This document shows positions 15,134-22,957 of a stretch of 27,611 nt of DNA, piece by piece; within the stretch, counting starts at the first letter, position 1, and the number at the start of each line of letters is the position of its first letter. The stretch is from a virus. A program made the position numbers and the translations under genes. The stretch lies in IMG/VR virus record IMGVR_UViG_3300044625_001244, positions 1 to 27,611 of that record, one strand, 5' to 3'. The notes under the pieces were generated by a model. That model saw only the letters and a program-made list of their open reading frames with translations, had not been told where the DNA came from and made no database searches.

Positions 15134-15529
15134 CTAGATGGTCGAAGCCTCGCGGAACGCGGCATCGAGAGCGGCATCGTCCATGCCGAGCGATGCTGCC
15201 AACGGAGTCAGCCACAAATGCGAGCGTTCTATCCAGGGAGCGTACTCCCACTCCACGCGCACGCTTTCGCGGGTGACGGGATCGGCAATCGTGTCGATCG
15301 CCGCATCGACCGAGGCCAGGGAAATGCCGTGGCGAACCAGATACAGTCGGACCTGGCGCGCCGTGATGGAGGCCGGCACCGGCGACGTATCGGGTGCCTT
15401 TTCCCAGTTTGCAGGCAGTTGCGATTCAGGCACGGCCGTGCACCCTGCGGGCGGTGCCCAAGTTTCGGGTACATCGTCCCGCACGAACGTCACCACGCGG
15501 CCGAGCGAGTCAAGGATTGCCAGGGCCAT
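15134..15529 (-). CDS. Small tail-associated protein with RQVRLYL/LGMDDAALDAAF block
   Basis: A 131-residue protein from ATG 15529 (GAGG 7 bases upstream; an in-frame TTG lies 18 bases earlier). The N-terminal part is beta-type (MALAILDSLGRVVTFVRDDV ... CTAVPESQLPANW). The C-terminal half, ITARQVRLYLVRHGISLASV ... VRVEWEYAPWIERSHLWLTP ... LGMDDAALDAAFREA, is a helical pattern I recognise at the ends of many phage tail-fibre-operon proteins, usually without a known function. Position right after the fibre gene suggests a fibre assembly chaperone or small tail component. No catalytic motif is visible. Confidence 0.72.
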   Translation of the reverse strand: MALAILDSLGRVVTFVRDDVPETWAPPAGCTAVPESQLPANWEKAPDTSPVPASITARQVRLYLVRHGISLASVDAAIDTIADPVTRESVRVEWEYAPWIERSHLWLTPLAASLGMDDAALDAAFREASTI

Positions 15530-15543
15530 TGTTTGCCTCGTAA

Positions 15544-17559
15544 TCAAAAACAGGTCACACGAACAAAACCGTCAGAACCGTTGCCCCCCGCACCGCTGTT
15601 ACTCCCGTTAGCGGACGCTCCACCGCCTCCGCCTGCCGCGCCGTATCCGTACCCGTTGCCTCCGTTCCCTGCTGGGCCGGTCGTGTTGGCATTTCCGCCA
15701 CTTCCGCTCACGCCGATCAACTGCCCTGCGGATGCCATCGCGTTCGTGCCGCCCCACCCTCCTACACCAGCCGTTCCGGCGTTTGAGTTTGGCGTCACTG
15801 CGTAGGCAGTGTTGAGGTATTCACACCTGGAGCTCCAGCCGGAGCCGCCGCCTGTGCCGAACGAATCTGCGGCACTGATGCCGCCGCCGCCGCCGCCTCC
15901 GGCTGCAACCCATCCGGAGTTGCCTGCACCGACAGCGTTGGGAGTTGAGGCACCTCCGGTGCCTCCAGCTCCTCCCCACGAATATTCGGTGACCGGCTGC
16001 GATCCGGCAGCCTGCGACTGCCCGCCGCTGCCGCCGCTCGTTGTTCCACCAGAGCCAAGCAGGCCACCGCCCGCGCTGATGTAAAAATACGAGCTCGAAG
16101 TCTGCACAGCAGACACACCGCCCGAACTTCCGTTTGCGCCGTCTGTGTTATCTGCCGTTCTGGCCGCGCCACCTGCACCGCCAGCACCTACGGTAATTGT
16201 CAGCGTGCTAGTCTCGAACTGCGACACGGCGTAAACGCCGGTACGGATTCTGCCGGCCGCCGCCCCGCCTCCACCGCCGCCGCGGACAGTACCGGCAGCT
16301 CCACGGCGGCCGGAGCCGCCGCCGCCTCCGCCGCCGATCGCCTCAATGATTACGAACCGCACGCCTGTGGGAATGGCCCACGTGTAGGAGCCATTCGTGC
16401 CTGTCGCTGCAGCAGGCTTCGAGGACCTGGTGAACTCATAGAACGCCGGAAGCGTAATCGCGCCGGTCGCACCGTTCACGCTCGTGAGATTCGCGCTCAC
16501 CGTGCCACTCGACACTGATAGGCCGCTGCCGACGATCACGGTCCCGGCCGTCGATGTTGTCGCGGCTGGCAGCGTGGCGAATGTGGAATTTCCTCGCAGG
16601 TACGTTGTCGAGGAGGCCGTGCCGGTTCCCAGCCTGGCCGGGTCGAGCACACCAGTTGTCAGCGCGGACGCTGCGTGCGTGTGCGAAGAACTCGCCGCGC
16701 CGATCGAGGAAGGGGAGATCGGATCACTGCCGTCGTAGGCGTGCTGCGACGCATGGGCTGAGGGGACAAACTCCGTCGGCACATTGGACAGCAGCAAATA
16801 GTCGCTAACGCCGGCCTCGCCCGTCGGCCCCGTGCTGCCCGTCGGGCCAGGCTCCGTCGATGGTGCACCCGTTGGCCCCGTCACAGTTGATTCCGCGCCC
16901 GCAGGGCCCGTGCTTCCAGTTGGTCCCGTCACAGTCGACGCTGCACCCGCACTGCCCGTCGGACCCGTGATCGCCAGCAGGTCGATCTTCGGTGATCCCC
17001 ACGACCCAGAGGCTTTCGGGCCGTAGAAGTCTGCCGCGTTGGTGTCGATGTACCAATCGCCATCGGCACCGTAAGCAGACAGCGGGGCGTGGTCGCCGGC
17101 CAGGAGCGTGGCACCTCGAGCACCCGTCGCGCCCGTGCTTCCCGTGGCTCCCGTAACTCCCACGCCCGTAGGTCCCGTGACGTTCGATATGCCCGCCGGC
17201 CCCGTCGGCCCCGGCGTGGTCGATTGCGGACCCGTCGGCCCCGGCGGCCCGCTCTGCAGTTGGATGCCGACGCCCCACGAGCCGCTGGCCTTGGGACCGT
17301 ACAGCACGCCACCAGAAACGTCGAGCCAGAAGTCTCCGCTCGCGCCGAACGATCCAGTGGGCGCGCCGCTTCCCGAATAGAACTTGGCACCGTCGACGCC
17401 AGGCGAGCCCGTCGGCCCCGTTGTTCCGTTGCCAGGAGCCCAGGCCGTCCCGTTCCAAAACAGCCCAGCACCGGTTGCCGGTGCCGTCGCGGCGACAGTG
17501 CGGCCCTGCAGCTGCGTGGCGTTTCCGGACGAGGGGCTACTGATCGAAAAGAACGGCAT
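15544..17559 (-). CDS. Collagen-like tail fibre with glycine-rich adhesin tip (671 aa)
   Basis: The head ([19 protein letters not shown]) and two copies of the [10 protein letters not shown] module (about 58-98 and 150-190) match the neighbouring gene. Collagen-type repeats occupy roughly 103-150 and 198-250. A typical fibre block follows: HASQHAYDGSDPISPSSIGA, SHTHAASALTTGVLDPARL, TTYLRGNSTFATL (about 269-330), then SVNGATGAI. From about 375 the C-terminal third is beta-rich and extremely Gly/Ala/Ser-rich, with poly-glycine runs, as in the glycine-rich domains of fibre tips that bind receptors. It is the likely receptor-binding fibre. GC-rich repeated DNA on both strands creates many false reading frames here. 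Confidence 0.85.
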   Translation of the reverse strand: MPFFSISSPSSGNATQLQGRTVAATAPATGAGLFWNGTAWAPGNGTTGPTGSPGVDGAKFYSGSGAPTGSFGASGDFWLDVSGGVLYGPKASGSWGVGIQLQSGPPGPTGPQSTTPGPTGPAGISNVTGPTGVGVTGATGSTGATGARGATLLAGDHAPLSAYGADGDWYIDTNAADFYGPKASGSWGSPKIDLLAITGPTGSAGAASTVTGPTGSTGPAGAESTVTGPTGAPSTEPGPTGSTGPTGEAGVSDYLLLSNVPTEFVPSAHASQHAYDGSDPISPSSIGAASSSHTHAASALTTGVLDPARLGTGTASSTTYLRGNSTFATLPAATTSTAGTVIVGSGLSVSSGTVSANLTSVNGATGAITLPAFYEFTRSSKPAAATGTNGSYTWAIPTGVRFVIIEAIGGGGGGGSGRRGAAGTVRGGGGGGAAAGRIRTGVYAVSQFETSTLTITVGAGGAGGAARTADNTDGANGSSGGVSAVQTSSSYFYISAGGGLLGSGGTTSGGSGGQSQAAGSQPVTEYSWGGAGGTGGASTPNAVGAGNSGWVAAGGGGGGGISAADSFGTGGGSGWSSRCEYLNTAYAVTPNSNAGTAGVGGWGGTNAMASAGQLIGVSGSGGNANTTGPAGNGGNGYGYGAAGGGGGASANGSNSGAGGNGSDGFVRVTCF

Positions 17560-17568
17560 TGTTCATCC

Positions 17569-18456
17569 TCACCCTGCGTACATGAACGGACGCCAAACGC
17601 CACCATCGAACACGACGAGAGCCTTCGCCTGGCCGTAGTACGCATTGAGCGTGACCACGCCCGTCGAGGTGTTCGTCCTGATCTCCAGCTGATTGCCGAT
17701 GGCTTCGGTTTCGGTCAGCACAAAATCGAACCCGGCACTGACGCCGGTCGGAAGAACGACGTATCGCGTGCTGCCGTTGGCCGACAGGAACTGGTACTTG
17801 TCGCTCGTGCTGGTCAGCGTTTTCGTTCCGGTCAGAATCTCGACGTTGACACCGCCGCGTGCGCCTGCGCCCGTCGGGCCCGTGCTCCCCGTAGGTCCGC
17901 CCGACGGGCCGGTGCTTCCCGTCGCGCCCGTCGGGCCCGGCGTGGTCGACTGCGGCCCGGTCGGCCCGGTCACCGTGGATTGCGGCCCGGTGCTACCCGT
18001 CGGGCCTGTGCTTCCTGTTGGGCCTGTGACGGTCGATTGCGGTCCGGTGGTCCCGGTGGGTCCGGTGCTGCCCGTCGGGCCGGAGACGGTCGATTGGGGG
18101 CCTGTGCTGCCCGCCATGCCGGTCGGTCCGGTGCTGCCCGTGGGGCCTCCCTGGATCGACAGGCCTCCTCCCCAGGAGCCGCTGGCCTTCGGACCGTAAA
18201 GGTAGCCAGTGCCGTAGTCGATGTACCAATCGCCGCTGACGCCCAGGGCGTTGGACGGCGTGCCGGAGCCACTGTAGATCTTCGGGCCGTCGGCACCGTG
18301 CGGACCCGTCGCACCGGTCACGCCCTGGCTGCCAACCCATGCCGATCCGTTGTACGTCAGCACCGTGCCTGCGGCCGGTGCGGTGACGCCAACGGGCACG
18401 CCGGCCAGCTGCGTGGCGTTGCCCGACGATGGACTTGTGATCGAGAAGAACGGCAT
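17569..18456 (-). CDS. Collagen-like tail fibre protein, short paralogue (295 aa)
   Basis: Residues 1-45 are a conserved head ([17 protein letters not shown], then a TYNGSAWV block). Residues 58-98 carry the module KIYSGSG...GDWYID...[10 protein letters not shown], which I know from phage and bacterial fibre proteins. Residues about 103-201 are Gly-X-Y repeats, mostly GPT and GST triplets interrupted by PQST inserts, expected to form a collagen-type triple helix. Residues 202-295 are a beta-rich C-terminal knob ([20 protein letters not shown] ... [15 protein letters not shown]). A trimeric virion fibre is the natural inference. It is a paralogue of the next gene, with which it shares the head and module; the gap between them is 8 bases. 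Confidence 0.85.
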   Translation of the reverse strand: MPFFSITSPSSGNATQLAGVPVGVTAPAAGTVLTYNGSAWVGSQGVTGATGPHGADGPKIYSGSGTPSNALGVSGDWYIDYGTGYLYGPKASGSWGGGLSIQGGPTGSTGPTGMAGSTGPQSTVSGPTGSTGPTGTTGPQSTVTGPTGSTGPTGSTGPQSTVTGPTGPQSTTPGPTGATGSTGPSGGPTGSTGPTGAGARGGVNVEILTGTKTLTSTSDKYQFLSANGSTRYVVLPTGVSAGFDFVLTETEAIGNQLEIRTNTSTGVVTLNAYYGQAKALVVFDGGVWRPFMYAG

Positions 18457-18830
18457 CAGTCACTCTCCAGCAACTGCGTGTGGATTCGGCGGATTCGTTG
18501 GCCGCGATCGGCCCAGGCCCAGGGATTGCTACCACCACCTGGGATCATCACCTCGAAGGTTCTCCGCGTCCCGCTCGCATCGGTCTCGTGTATCTTGTCG
18601 CCGCGCTTCGGGGCGTCTTTGTAATCGTCCACGCCCACGAAAAAGTCGCGCGTCTCAAACCGCACCAACTGCCCGGCCGCATCCGTCGCATCCCACCTGG
18701 TCATGCCGATGGTCGCGGCGACCGACTTGGCGAACATCGCCCCAGCAGGCTGGTACTCGACCATCACCGAAAGGTGCTCCTTTCGCTGCTGCTCGAACCA
18801 ACTGACGCCTCTGGCGATCATGTCCTGCAT
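18456..18830 (-). CDS. Head-tail joining protein, lambda FII-like
   Basis: A 124-residue protein with an N-terminal helix ([20 protein letters not shown]) then beta-rich sequence: [41 protein letters not shown], ending [19 protein letters not shown]. The helix-then-beta-barrel layout, the P-x-R-G-D-x-I step and the place right after the decoration protein fit lambda gpFII-like head-tail adaptors, which form the ring between connector and tail tube. Identity to FII itself is not obvious, so this is a position-plus-layout call. The ATG 18830 has AGGTGA 3-4 bases upstream. Its TGA overlaps the next gene's start by one base. Confidence 0.62.
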   Translation of the reverse strand: MQDMIARGVSWFEQQRKEHLSVMVEYQPAGAMFAKSVAATIGMTRWDATDAAGQLVRFETRDFFVGVDDYKDAPKRGDKIHETDASGTRRTFEVMIPGGGSNPWAWADRGQRIRRIHTQLLESD

Positions 18831-18855
18831 TGGTCACCTGCTGTGTGCGCCACGG

Positions 18856-18894
18856 GGGCCGGGCGGCGCGGACGCGTCCGCTGCCGCCCGGCCC
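18856..18894 (-). terminator. Long GC-rich hairpin after the DUF2190 gene
   Basis: Starting 12 bases after the stop codon, GGGCCGGGCGGC (18856-18867) pairs with GCCGCCCGGCCC (18883-18894) over 12 bases. Inside, a perfect 14-base palindrome GCGGACGCGTCCGC continues the stem after a single bulged base. No U-run follows, so it is either a U-less terminator or an mRNA stabiliser between the head genes and the connector/fibre genes. Confidence 0.65.
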
Positions 18895-18906
18895 TTGCCG
18901 CACGGA

Positions 18907-19233
18907 TCACGAGCCGGGCCAGAGCTTGACCTTCACGGCCGCGTCGGTGGTGGCGGGCTTCGCGGCGACGTAGCCGGCCTGAACACCCGTCACGCCGGTC
19001 ACGGCCTGCGATCCGTACAAGTACACCTTCGCGCCCAGCGCGTAGTCCGTGCCGGCACCGGTGGGCTTCGGGATGTAGAACACGCCCTCGACCGCCACCG
19101 CACCGAGCGCACCGGCCGCGATCGGCCTGGGGGCCACGCCCACCATCGTGCCGATCTGGATCACATCGCCCGCCGACACCGCCGACACCGGCGTGTAGTC
19201 GATCAGGTCTCCGTCCTGAACATAAGCACCCAT
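18907..19233 (-). CDS. DUF2190 family protein, probable capsid decoration
   Basis: A 108-residue all-beta protein: MGAYVQDGDLIDYTPVSAV, AGDVIQIGTMVGVAPRPIAA, VAVEGVFYIPK and a Val-rich C-terminus (KVKLWPGS). These blocks match DUF2190, a family next to capsid genes that includes capsid cement/decoration proteins; it would sit on the outside of the head and stabilise it. The ATG 19233 is chosen because GAGGA lies about 9 bases upstream and the residues before it are not family-like. The gene stands alone between two strong hairpins (19276-19309 and 18856-18894), an arrangement fitting a protein needed at capsid-like copy number. Confidence 0.82.
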   Translation of the reverse strand: MGAYVQDGDLIDYTPVSAVSAGDVIQIGTMVGVAPRPIAAGALGAVAVEGVFYIPKPTGAGTDYALGAKVYLYGSQAVTGVTGVQAGYVAAKPATTDAAVKVKLWPGS

Positions 19234-19275
19234 CGAATGGTCCTCGCAAAAAAGGTTTGTGGTTTCGTTCGTCAT

Positions 19276-19309
19276 GCCGGCGGGCAGCATGTTCACGCTG
19301 CCCGCCGGC
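19276..19309 (-). terminator. Strong hairpin after the capsid gene
   Basis: A perfect 13-base-pair inverted repeat, GCCGGCGGGCAGC against GCTGCCCGCCGGC, with an 8-base loop lies 23 bases after the capsid stop. A T-run (6 Ts at 19256-19250 on the transcribed strand) occurs about 20 bases further on, not directly after the stem. It could be a partial terminator or a 3' stabiliser that keeps capsid mRNA abundant. Confidence 0.65.
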
Positions 19310-19332
19310 CACGGTTTGCACTCTCGTCAGGC

Positions 19333-21189
19333 TCAGGCAGTTGCCATGCGGTAGGCCGCGAGGCTTTCCGCCTTGGTCACGCCGAAGTCCATGAAGCCGC
19401 GGAGGCCGACCCCCAGGAGCTGGTAGTCCGGCTGGACCTGCTCGATGGTAGGCACCTGCTGACCGTTCAAGAACACGACGTCGAGGGCCGGGAGGTCCAT
19501 CGCGTCGGCCATCAGCCACCAGGTCGTGCTGGAGGTGAGGTAGGCCGAAGTGACCACCCGGTACCGACCCTGCAGCACGTTGGCGTTGGGGGCGGCCGTC
19601 GTGTTGCCGCTGATCAGCAACGCGCTGGTCATCAGCTCCGCAGCGGTCAGCTCGAGCTCCGGCGGAACGAGCAGCACGCGCGGCGGGATGCCGAGCGGGT
19701 TGCCGTCCGGATCGGTCAACCGACGCCAGGCCGTGGCGGCGGTCTTCAGGCTGGACAGCGACAGCGCGTTCCCAGCGGCCGCCGAGGCCTTCTGGTAGTA
19801 GGTGCTGTTCGCACTCTCGAACTCGGCCCAGATGGCTTCGTTGAGTGCCAGGCCGGCACCACGACCCATCCGCTGCGGCACCATCGACAGCGCGTTCAGG
19901 TCATCGTTGATGATGTCCTGACGAGTGAGCTGCGTGGTGATGCCGTAGGTGTCGGCCGCCAGGGACCGCTTCGAGTCGGAAGCCTGAGCCACCTTGAGCT
20001 CCCCGGCGTTGCCGATCCGCTGGAACTTGAACGAGCCGTTGAGACGCAGCAGGTTGATGTTCTTGAAGTCCGTGACGCTACGGACCGCGGAAATCTCCTT
20101 CCACGTGTTCTCGACGCTCATGAACCCCGCGAGCAGGAACTTGTTGACCAGGGCGGCCAGCAGGTTCTCGATGGCATGGGTGGCGAAAGCCGCCTGAATC
20201 ATCGGGGCCAGCGTGCCGCTGGTGACCCGATCGGAACCGGTGTAGCCGTTGGCCTTTGCGGCCTTCACGAGCACCTGTCCGACCGACACGTCTCGGCGGG
20301 CCTTGTCGGCCGCTTCGAGCGTCCTTTCATCGAACGCCTTGTCGACGTTCGGCAGACCGCCCTGCATGCACAGGGCCGCCTCGATCACCTTGTCGCCCGA
20401 AACGGGCTCCGACGCGTGGATCGCCGGGAGGGCGGGCCGTGCGTCGCGCGTGGCCTGGAGCTTCTGCATCTTCTCGACATCTCCCTTGAGGGACTCGAAA
20501 GCCGCCTTCAGTTCGGCGGTGCCTTCGGCCTCGACCTTCGGGGCCTCCACGGCGACGCTCGCCGTGGCTTCCGTCTTTGGCAGCTCGGCCTCGACGGGCG
20601 TTTCGTTGGCGTCGTGCGCCATGGAATCACCTTCTTCACTCGCTTCCGCAGCGATCGCGGCCGACGTACTGGGGTCGGCTCCCATGAGGACGATGGATGT
20701 CTCGCGGAGGGCACTGGCACGCACCACCGAGATCGGGCCGGTGAACTCGCGGCCGTTCACGGTCACAGACTCGCCCGGCCCGACGTTCTCGATGCGGCCG
20801 GTGTCTGCTCCGATTGACGCCTGAAACCGCATGCCTCGTTTGGCGAGGGCGATGACCTTCTGCGCTGTCTCGCCGGCCCCGATGAGCTCGCCCGCGATCA
20901 CGAGCTGCTGCCCGTCGCTGGTGATGCTCGAGCTCTGGCCGAGCACGCTGTCAATCGAGGAGTCGTGGCCCCACAGGATCGGGATCGCCTGCCGGCTGGT
21001 GTCCATGCCCGCCAGGTCCACGACCAGAGGATTGCGCGACCACGACTGCCGGATCGCCCGGCCGGTGTAGGCCACAAGCTCGAACGTCGGCACCTGCTCG
21101 GCGGCGTCTGCGGCCTTCAGCGCAAACTCGGCCTCGATGGCGCACAGCCGAGGCTCGACACTGGTGGCCGGTCGGTTCTTCTGCTTCAC
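19333..21189 (-). CDS. Prohead protease fused to major capsid protein
   Basis: A 618-residue two-domain protein. Residues 1 to about 185 are a HK97/U35-type maturation protease: AIPILWGHDSS with probable catalytic His75, RFQASIGAD with probable Ser125, and the family's VVRASALRETSIVLMGADPS end. A charged Glu/Ala/Lys-rich stretch (about 190-290, EELP-type, coiled-coil-like) corresponds to a scaffold or delta region. The rest is a HK97-fold capsid protein ending GVGLRGFMDFGVTKAESLAA. The protease normally trims scaffold from the prohead. Start GTG 21189 is set by the GTGA overlap with the portal stop and AGGAG 9 bases upstream; residues before it are a shadow of the portal. An internal ATG at 20622 (residue 190) has GAAGGTGA upstream and could yield capsid protein alone (429 aa). 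A strong hairpin follows the stop. Confidence 0.9.
   Translation of the reverse strand: MKQKNRPATSVEPRLCAIEAEFALKAADAAEQVPTFELVAYTGRAIRQSWSRNPLVVDLAGMDTSRQAIPILWGHDSSIDSVLGQSSSITSDGQQLVIAGELIGAGETAQKVIALAKRGMRFQASIGADTGRIENVGPGESVTVNGREFTGPISVVRASALRETSIVLMGADPSTSAAIAAEASEEGDSMAHDANETPVEAELPKTEATASVAVEAPKVEAEGTAELKAAFESLKGDVEKMQKLQATRDARPALPAIHASEPVSGDKVIEAALCMQGGLPNVDKAFDERTLEAADKARRDVSVGQVLVKAAKANGYTGSDRVTSGTLAPMIQAAFATHAIENLLAALVNKFLLAGFMSVENTWKEISAVRSVTDFKNINLLRLNGSFKFQRIGNAGELKVAQASDSKRSLAADTYGITTQLTRQDIINDDLNALSMVPQRMGRGAGLALNEAIWAEFESANSTYYQKASAAAGNALSLSSLKTAATAWRRLTDPDGNPLGIPPRVLLVPPELELTAAELMTSALLISGNTTAAPNANVLQGRYRVVTSAYLTSSTTWWLMADAMDLPALDVVFLNGQQVPTIEQVQPDYQLLGVGLRGFMDFGVTKAESLAAYRMATA
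20618..20640 (-). promoter_or_regulatory. Possible internal ribosome binding site for free scaffold-capsid protein
   Basis: Within the protease-capsid gene, GAAGGTGA precedes an in-frame ATG (20622-20620) at suitable spacing. The ATG falls exactly at the junction between the protease domain and the scaffold-like stretch. Initiation here would give a 429-residue protein (MAHDANETPVEAE...). This is analogous to the lambda C/Nu3 arrangement, where an internal start supplies scaffold. Not proven by sequence alone. Confidence 0.5.
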
Positions 21190-22601
21190 GACTGCGACTC
21201 CTGGGGCTGCTGCGTTGGCTGCGGTGCCTGCTCCTCGAGACCGAGCTCGCGGAGAAGGGCCTTCTCGGCCGCACGCTGCCGCAGCACCTCTCGCCAATCG
21301 GTGCCCAACTTCGAGCACTCGTCGGCCAGCGTGGTCGTGTTGTTTGACAATCTGATCGTCTGCGCGTCGGCCTCCTTCGTGGGGTCGACATGCTCCCAGC
21401 CCTGCCAAATCCAACGCCAATTCCAGGTGGCGACGGGGGGCAGGCCGTCGGGCAGCAGGCCGCGCACAAGCGCGGCTTCATCGAGCCACTCCGACAGCAG
21501 CGGGTCGAGCACGTTGCGCTCGAGGTCCTCACGCAGGCAGTTCACACTCTTGCGGTAAACCAGGTAGTCGCCACGCATCGAGCTGTACGACGCCTGCGAT
21601 GAGTCAAGCGCGGCGACGATGTACGGCAGGTTCAGGCAGCGGGCGATCTGATTCAGCAGCCGCTTCTCGAACGCGTCGAACGTGGTGGTCGGATGCTCCG
21701 GCTTCATTTGCGTTGCGTCCCACCCGTCGGGCAGGCTCATCGCCATGCCGCGCACGATGGGCATCGTCTCCCAGCCGGGGAGCGGTGCCGTGCCAGCGTC
21801 GCCGCTGGGCATGTTCGTGTGGATGAGTGCAGCGAAGTCCGCCGCCGTCTCTGCCGCCGTGACGGTCGCCAGCGTGTACCGCCGCAGCATTGCGAACAGT
21901 TCAAGGGCCGGGACGATCTCGCCCACGCCGCGGTGCTGCCCTGGCCGGGTTCTGTTTGCCCAGTGCAGCACGCGATCTGCTGGCACCCACTCGCCGGAGT
22001 TGCCCGTCCATGTCAACGAGCCAGGGTGGTGCGTCAGGATGTGCCACTCGGTGACGTTTCCAGCCTCATCAAGACGCAGGCCGTCGATCGCCCCGAGTTC
22101 GAGAATCCAGGTTGGGTTTGCCACCTGGTCGGCCTCGACAAGTCGGATGTCGAGCTGCACGCCGTCCAGCTTGGTGTTGGTCTGCTTGACCGCAAACGCC
22201 TCTCCGTCGGTCGCCCGGGCAATCCGCATCGTGCGAAGTTTCGCGGCCAGGTCGATGGCCCGGCCCCACTCGTGCACTGCGTGCTCGATCTGTCGCACGC
22301 GGGCGTCCTCGGGCGGAACCTCTGTGATCTGCAGCTGCAGCCGGGGTCCGGTGCCGACCAGGTCCGTCGCCAACGTGGACAGCATCCCGGCCAGGTACGA
22401 GTTGTTGGCGGCCTCGTACCTCGAGCGGACTCGCAGCGTGCGGCGGATGCCGGGATGCAGGGCCGCGTCGGCGGACAGCCAATCAGCCTGCGCCCAGTGC
22501 CGCTGATTCAGCGGCGTGGTCTGCGCGGCGTCGTATCTCGCCTCCACCTGCTCAGGTGCGGCTTCGTGCAGGCGACGATTGAAGAATCGAAGCAGGCCCA
22601 T
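21186..22601 (-). CDS. Portal protein, lambda gpB family
   Basis: A 471-residue protein that forms the dodecameric ring at one capsid vertex, through which DNA enters and leaves and onto which the terminase docks. Family features: the N-terminus MGLLRFFNRR, R-x-L-R-x-R-S-R-Y-E-A-A-N-N block around 57-70, NSYLAGMLSTLATDLVGTGP, WILELGAIDGLRLDE, HILTHHPGS, VLHWANRTRPGQHRGVGEIV (about 210-230), and the C-terminal YIVAALDSSQASYSSMRGDY. Length is near that of lambda-type portals (about 500 aa). The C-terminal 20 residues are Gln-rich. The start is fixed by the one-base overlap with the preceding stop, and the stop overlaps the next GTG as GTGA. Confidence 0.92.
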   Translation of the reverse strand: MGLLRFFNRRLHEAAPEQVEARYDAAQTTPLNQRHWAQADWLSADAALHPGIRRTLRVRSRYEAANNSYLAGMLSTLATDLVGTGPRLQLQITEVPPEDARVRQIEHAVHEWGRAIDLAAKLRTMRIARATDGEAFAVKQTNTKLDGVQLDIRLVEADQVANPTWILELGAIDGLRLDEAGNVTEWHILTHHPGSLTWTGNSGEWVPADRVLHWANRTRPGQHRGVGEIVPALELFAMLRRYTLATVTAAETAADFAALIHTNMPSGDAGTAPLPGWETMPIVRGMAMSLPDGWDATQMKPEHPTTTFDAFEKRLLNQIARCLNLPYIVAALDSSQASYSSMRGDYLVYRKSVNCLREDLERNVLDPLLSEWLDEAALVRGLLPDGLPPVATWNWRWIWQGWEHVDPTKEADAQTIRLSNNTTTLADECSKLGTDWREVLRQRAAEKALLRELGLEEQAPQPTQQPQESQS

Positions 22602-22885
22602 CAGCGCGGCGGATACCCTGGGAGGCCGGCCATGCCTGGAGGCGGATACACATCCGACACGGCCGTGGGATCGGATGCGTTTGATGCGTTGCCCATCACC
22701 AGCTGGGCGCAGCGGAGGGCATGAAACGGAGAACGGCTCACGCCCTGCATGGCGATCGCAAACTTTGCAGCCGCGATCTGCTTGTCGAGATCGTGTTGCT
22801 CGACCTCACCCGCATCGGTGCGGGCCCGCTTGGGCTGCGCCAGATTCGCCGCCAAGGCGGCGAGGATGTCTTCGGCACTGGACAC
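22601..22885 (-). CDS. gpW-like head-tail connector protein
   Basis: A 94-residue protein from GTG 22885, chosen because GGAGGA lies 5 bases upstream; the frame's earlier GTG has no such site. The N-terminal 40 residues (SSAEDILAALAANLAQPKRA, then a beta-type turn and LDKQIAAAKFAIA) match the helix-beta-helix layout of lambda gpW-type joining proteins, and the place between terminase and portal is the classical one. The C-terminal half is longer than lambda gpW (68 aa) and has a Pro/Gly-rich tail ending PPPGMAGLPGYPPR. Known role of the family: sealing the portal after packaging and giving a platform for the next connector. Its TGA overlaps the portal ATG as TGATG, indicating translational coupling. 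Confidence 0.7.
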   Translation of the reverse strand: MSSAEDILAALAANLAQPKRARTDAGEVEQHDLDKQIAAAKFAIAMQGVSRSPFHALRCAQLVMGNASNASDPTAVSDVYPPPGMAGLPGYPPR

Positions 22886-22920
22886 ACTGATCCTCCGGTG
22901 GAGAGCAAAGCACGCTCTAC

Positions 22921-22935
22921 ACACCAGTGTACCAG
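22921..22935 (-). promoter_or_regulatory. Candidate extended -10 promoter / repeated operator motif, copy 1
   Basis: On the minus strand the site reads CTGGTACACTGGTGT, and with flanking bases forms two perfect tandem copies of ACACTGGT. It contains TGG-TACACT (-10 at 22931-22926), an extended -10 arrangement, with no convincing -35. A start near 22919 would leave a leader of about 34 bases before the gpW-like gene. The same 15-mer with one change occurs at 11207-11221 before a tail-tube gene, which supports a regulatory role. Confidence 0.5.
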
Positions 22936-22957
22936 TGTTCAGCAGTGACCAATGCCA

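Noticed and set aside
16800-18150. Regular short repeats that could suggest a CRISPR array or satellite
   Set aside because: The period is 9 and related multiples in coding phase, and translates to Gly-Pro-Thr/Gly-Ser-Thr collagen repeats; there are no unique spacers of constant length.
17089-18624. A 511-residue plus-strand frame with repeats
   Set aside because: It is the antisense of collagen-like repeats; the repetition comes from Gly-X-Y codons of the true genes.
18703-20817. A 704-residue open frame on the plus strand
   Set aside because: It lies antisense to the protease-capsid, DUF2190 and joiner genes, is rich in Arg, His and Gly, and has no recognisable domain. Long antisense frames are expected in GC-rich coding DNA.
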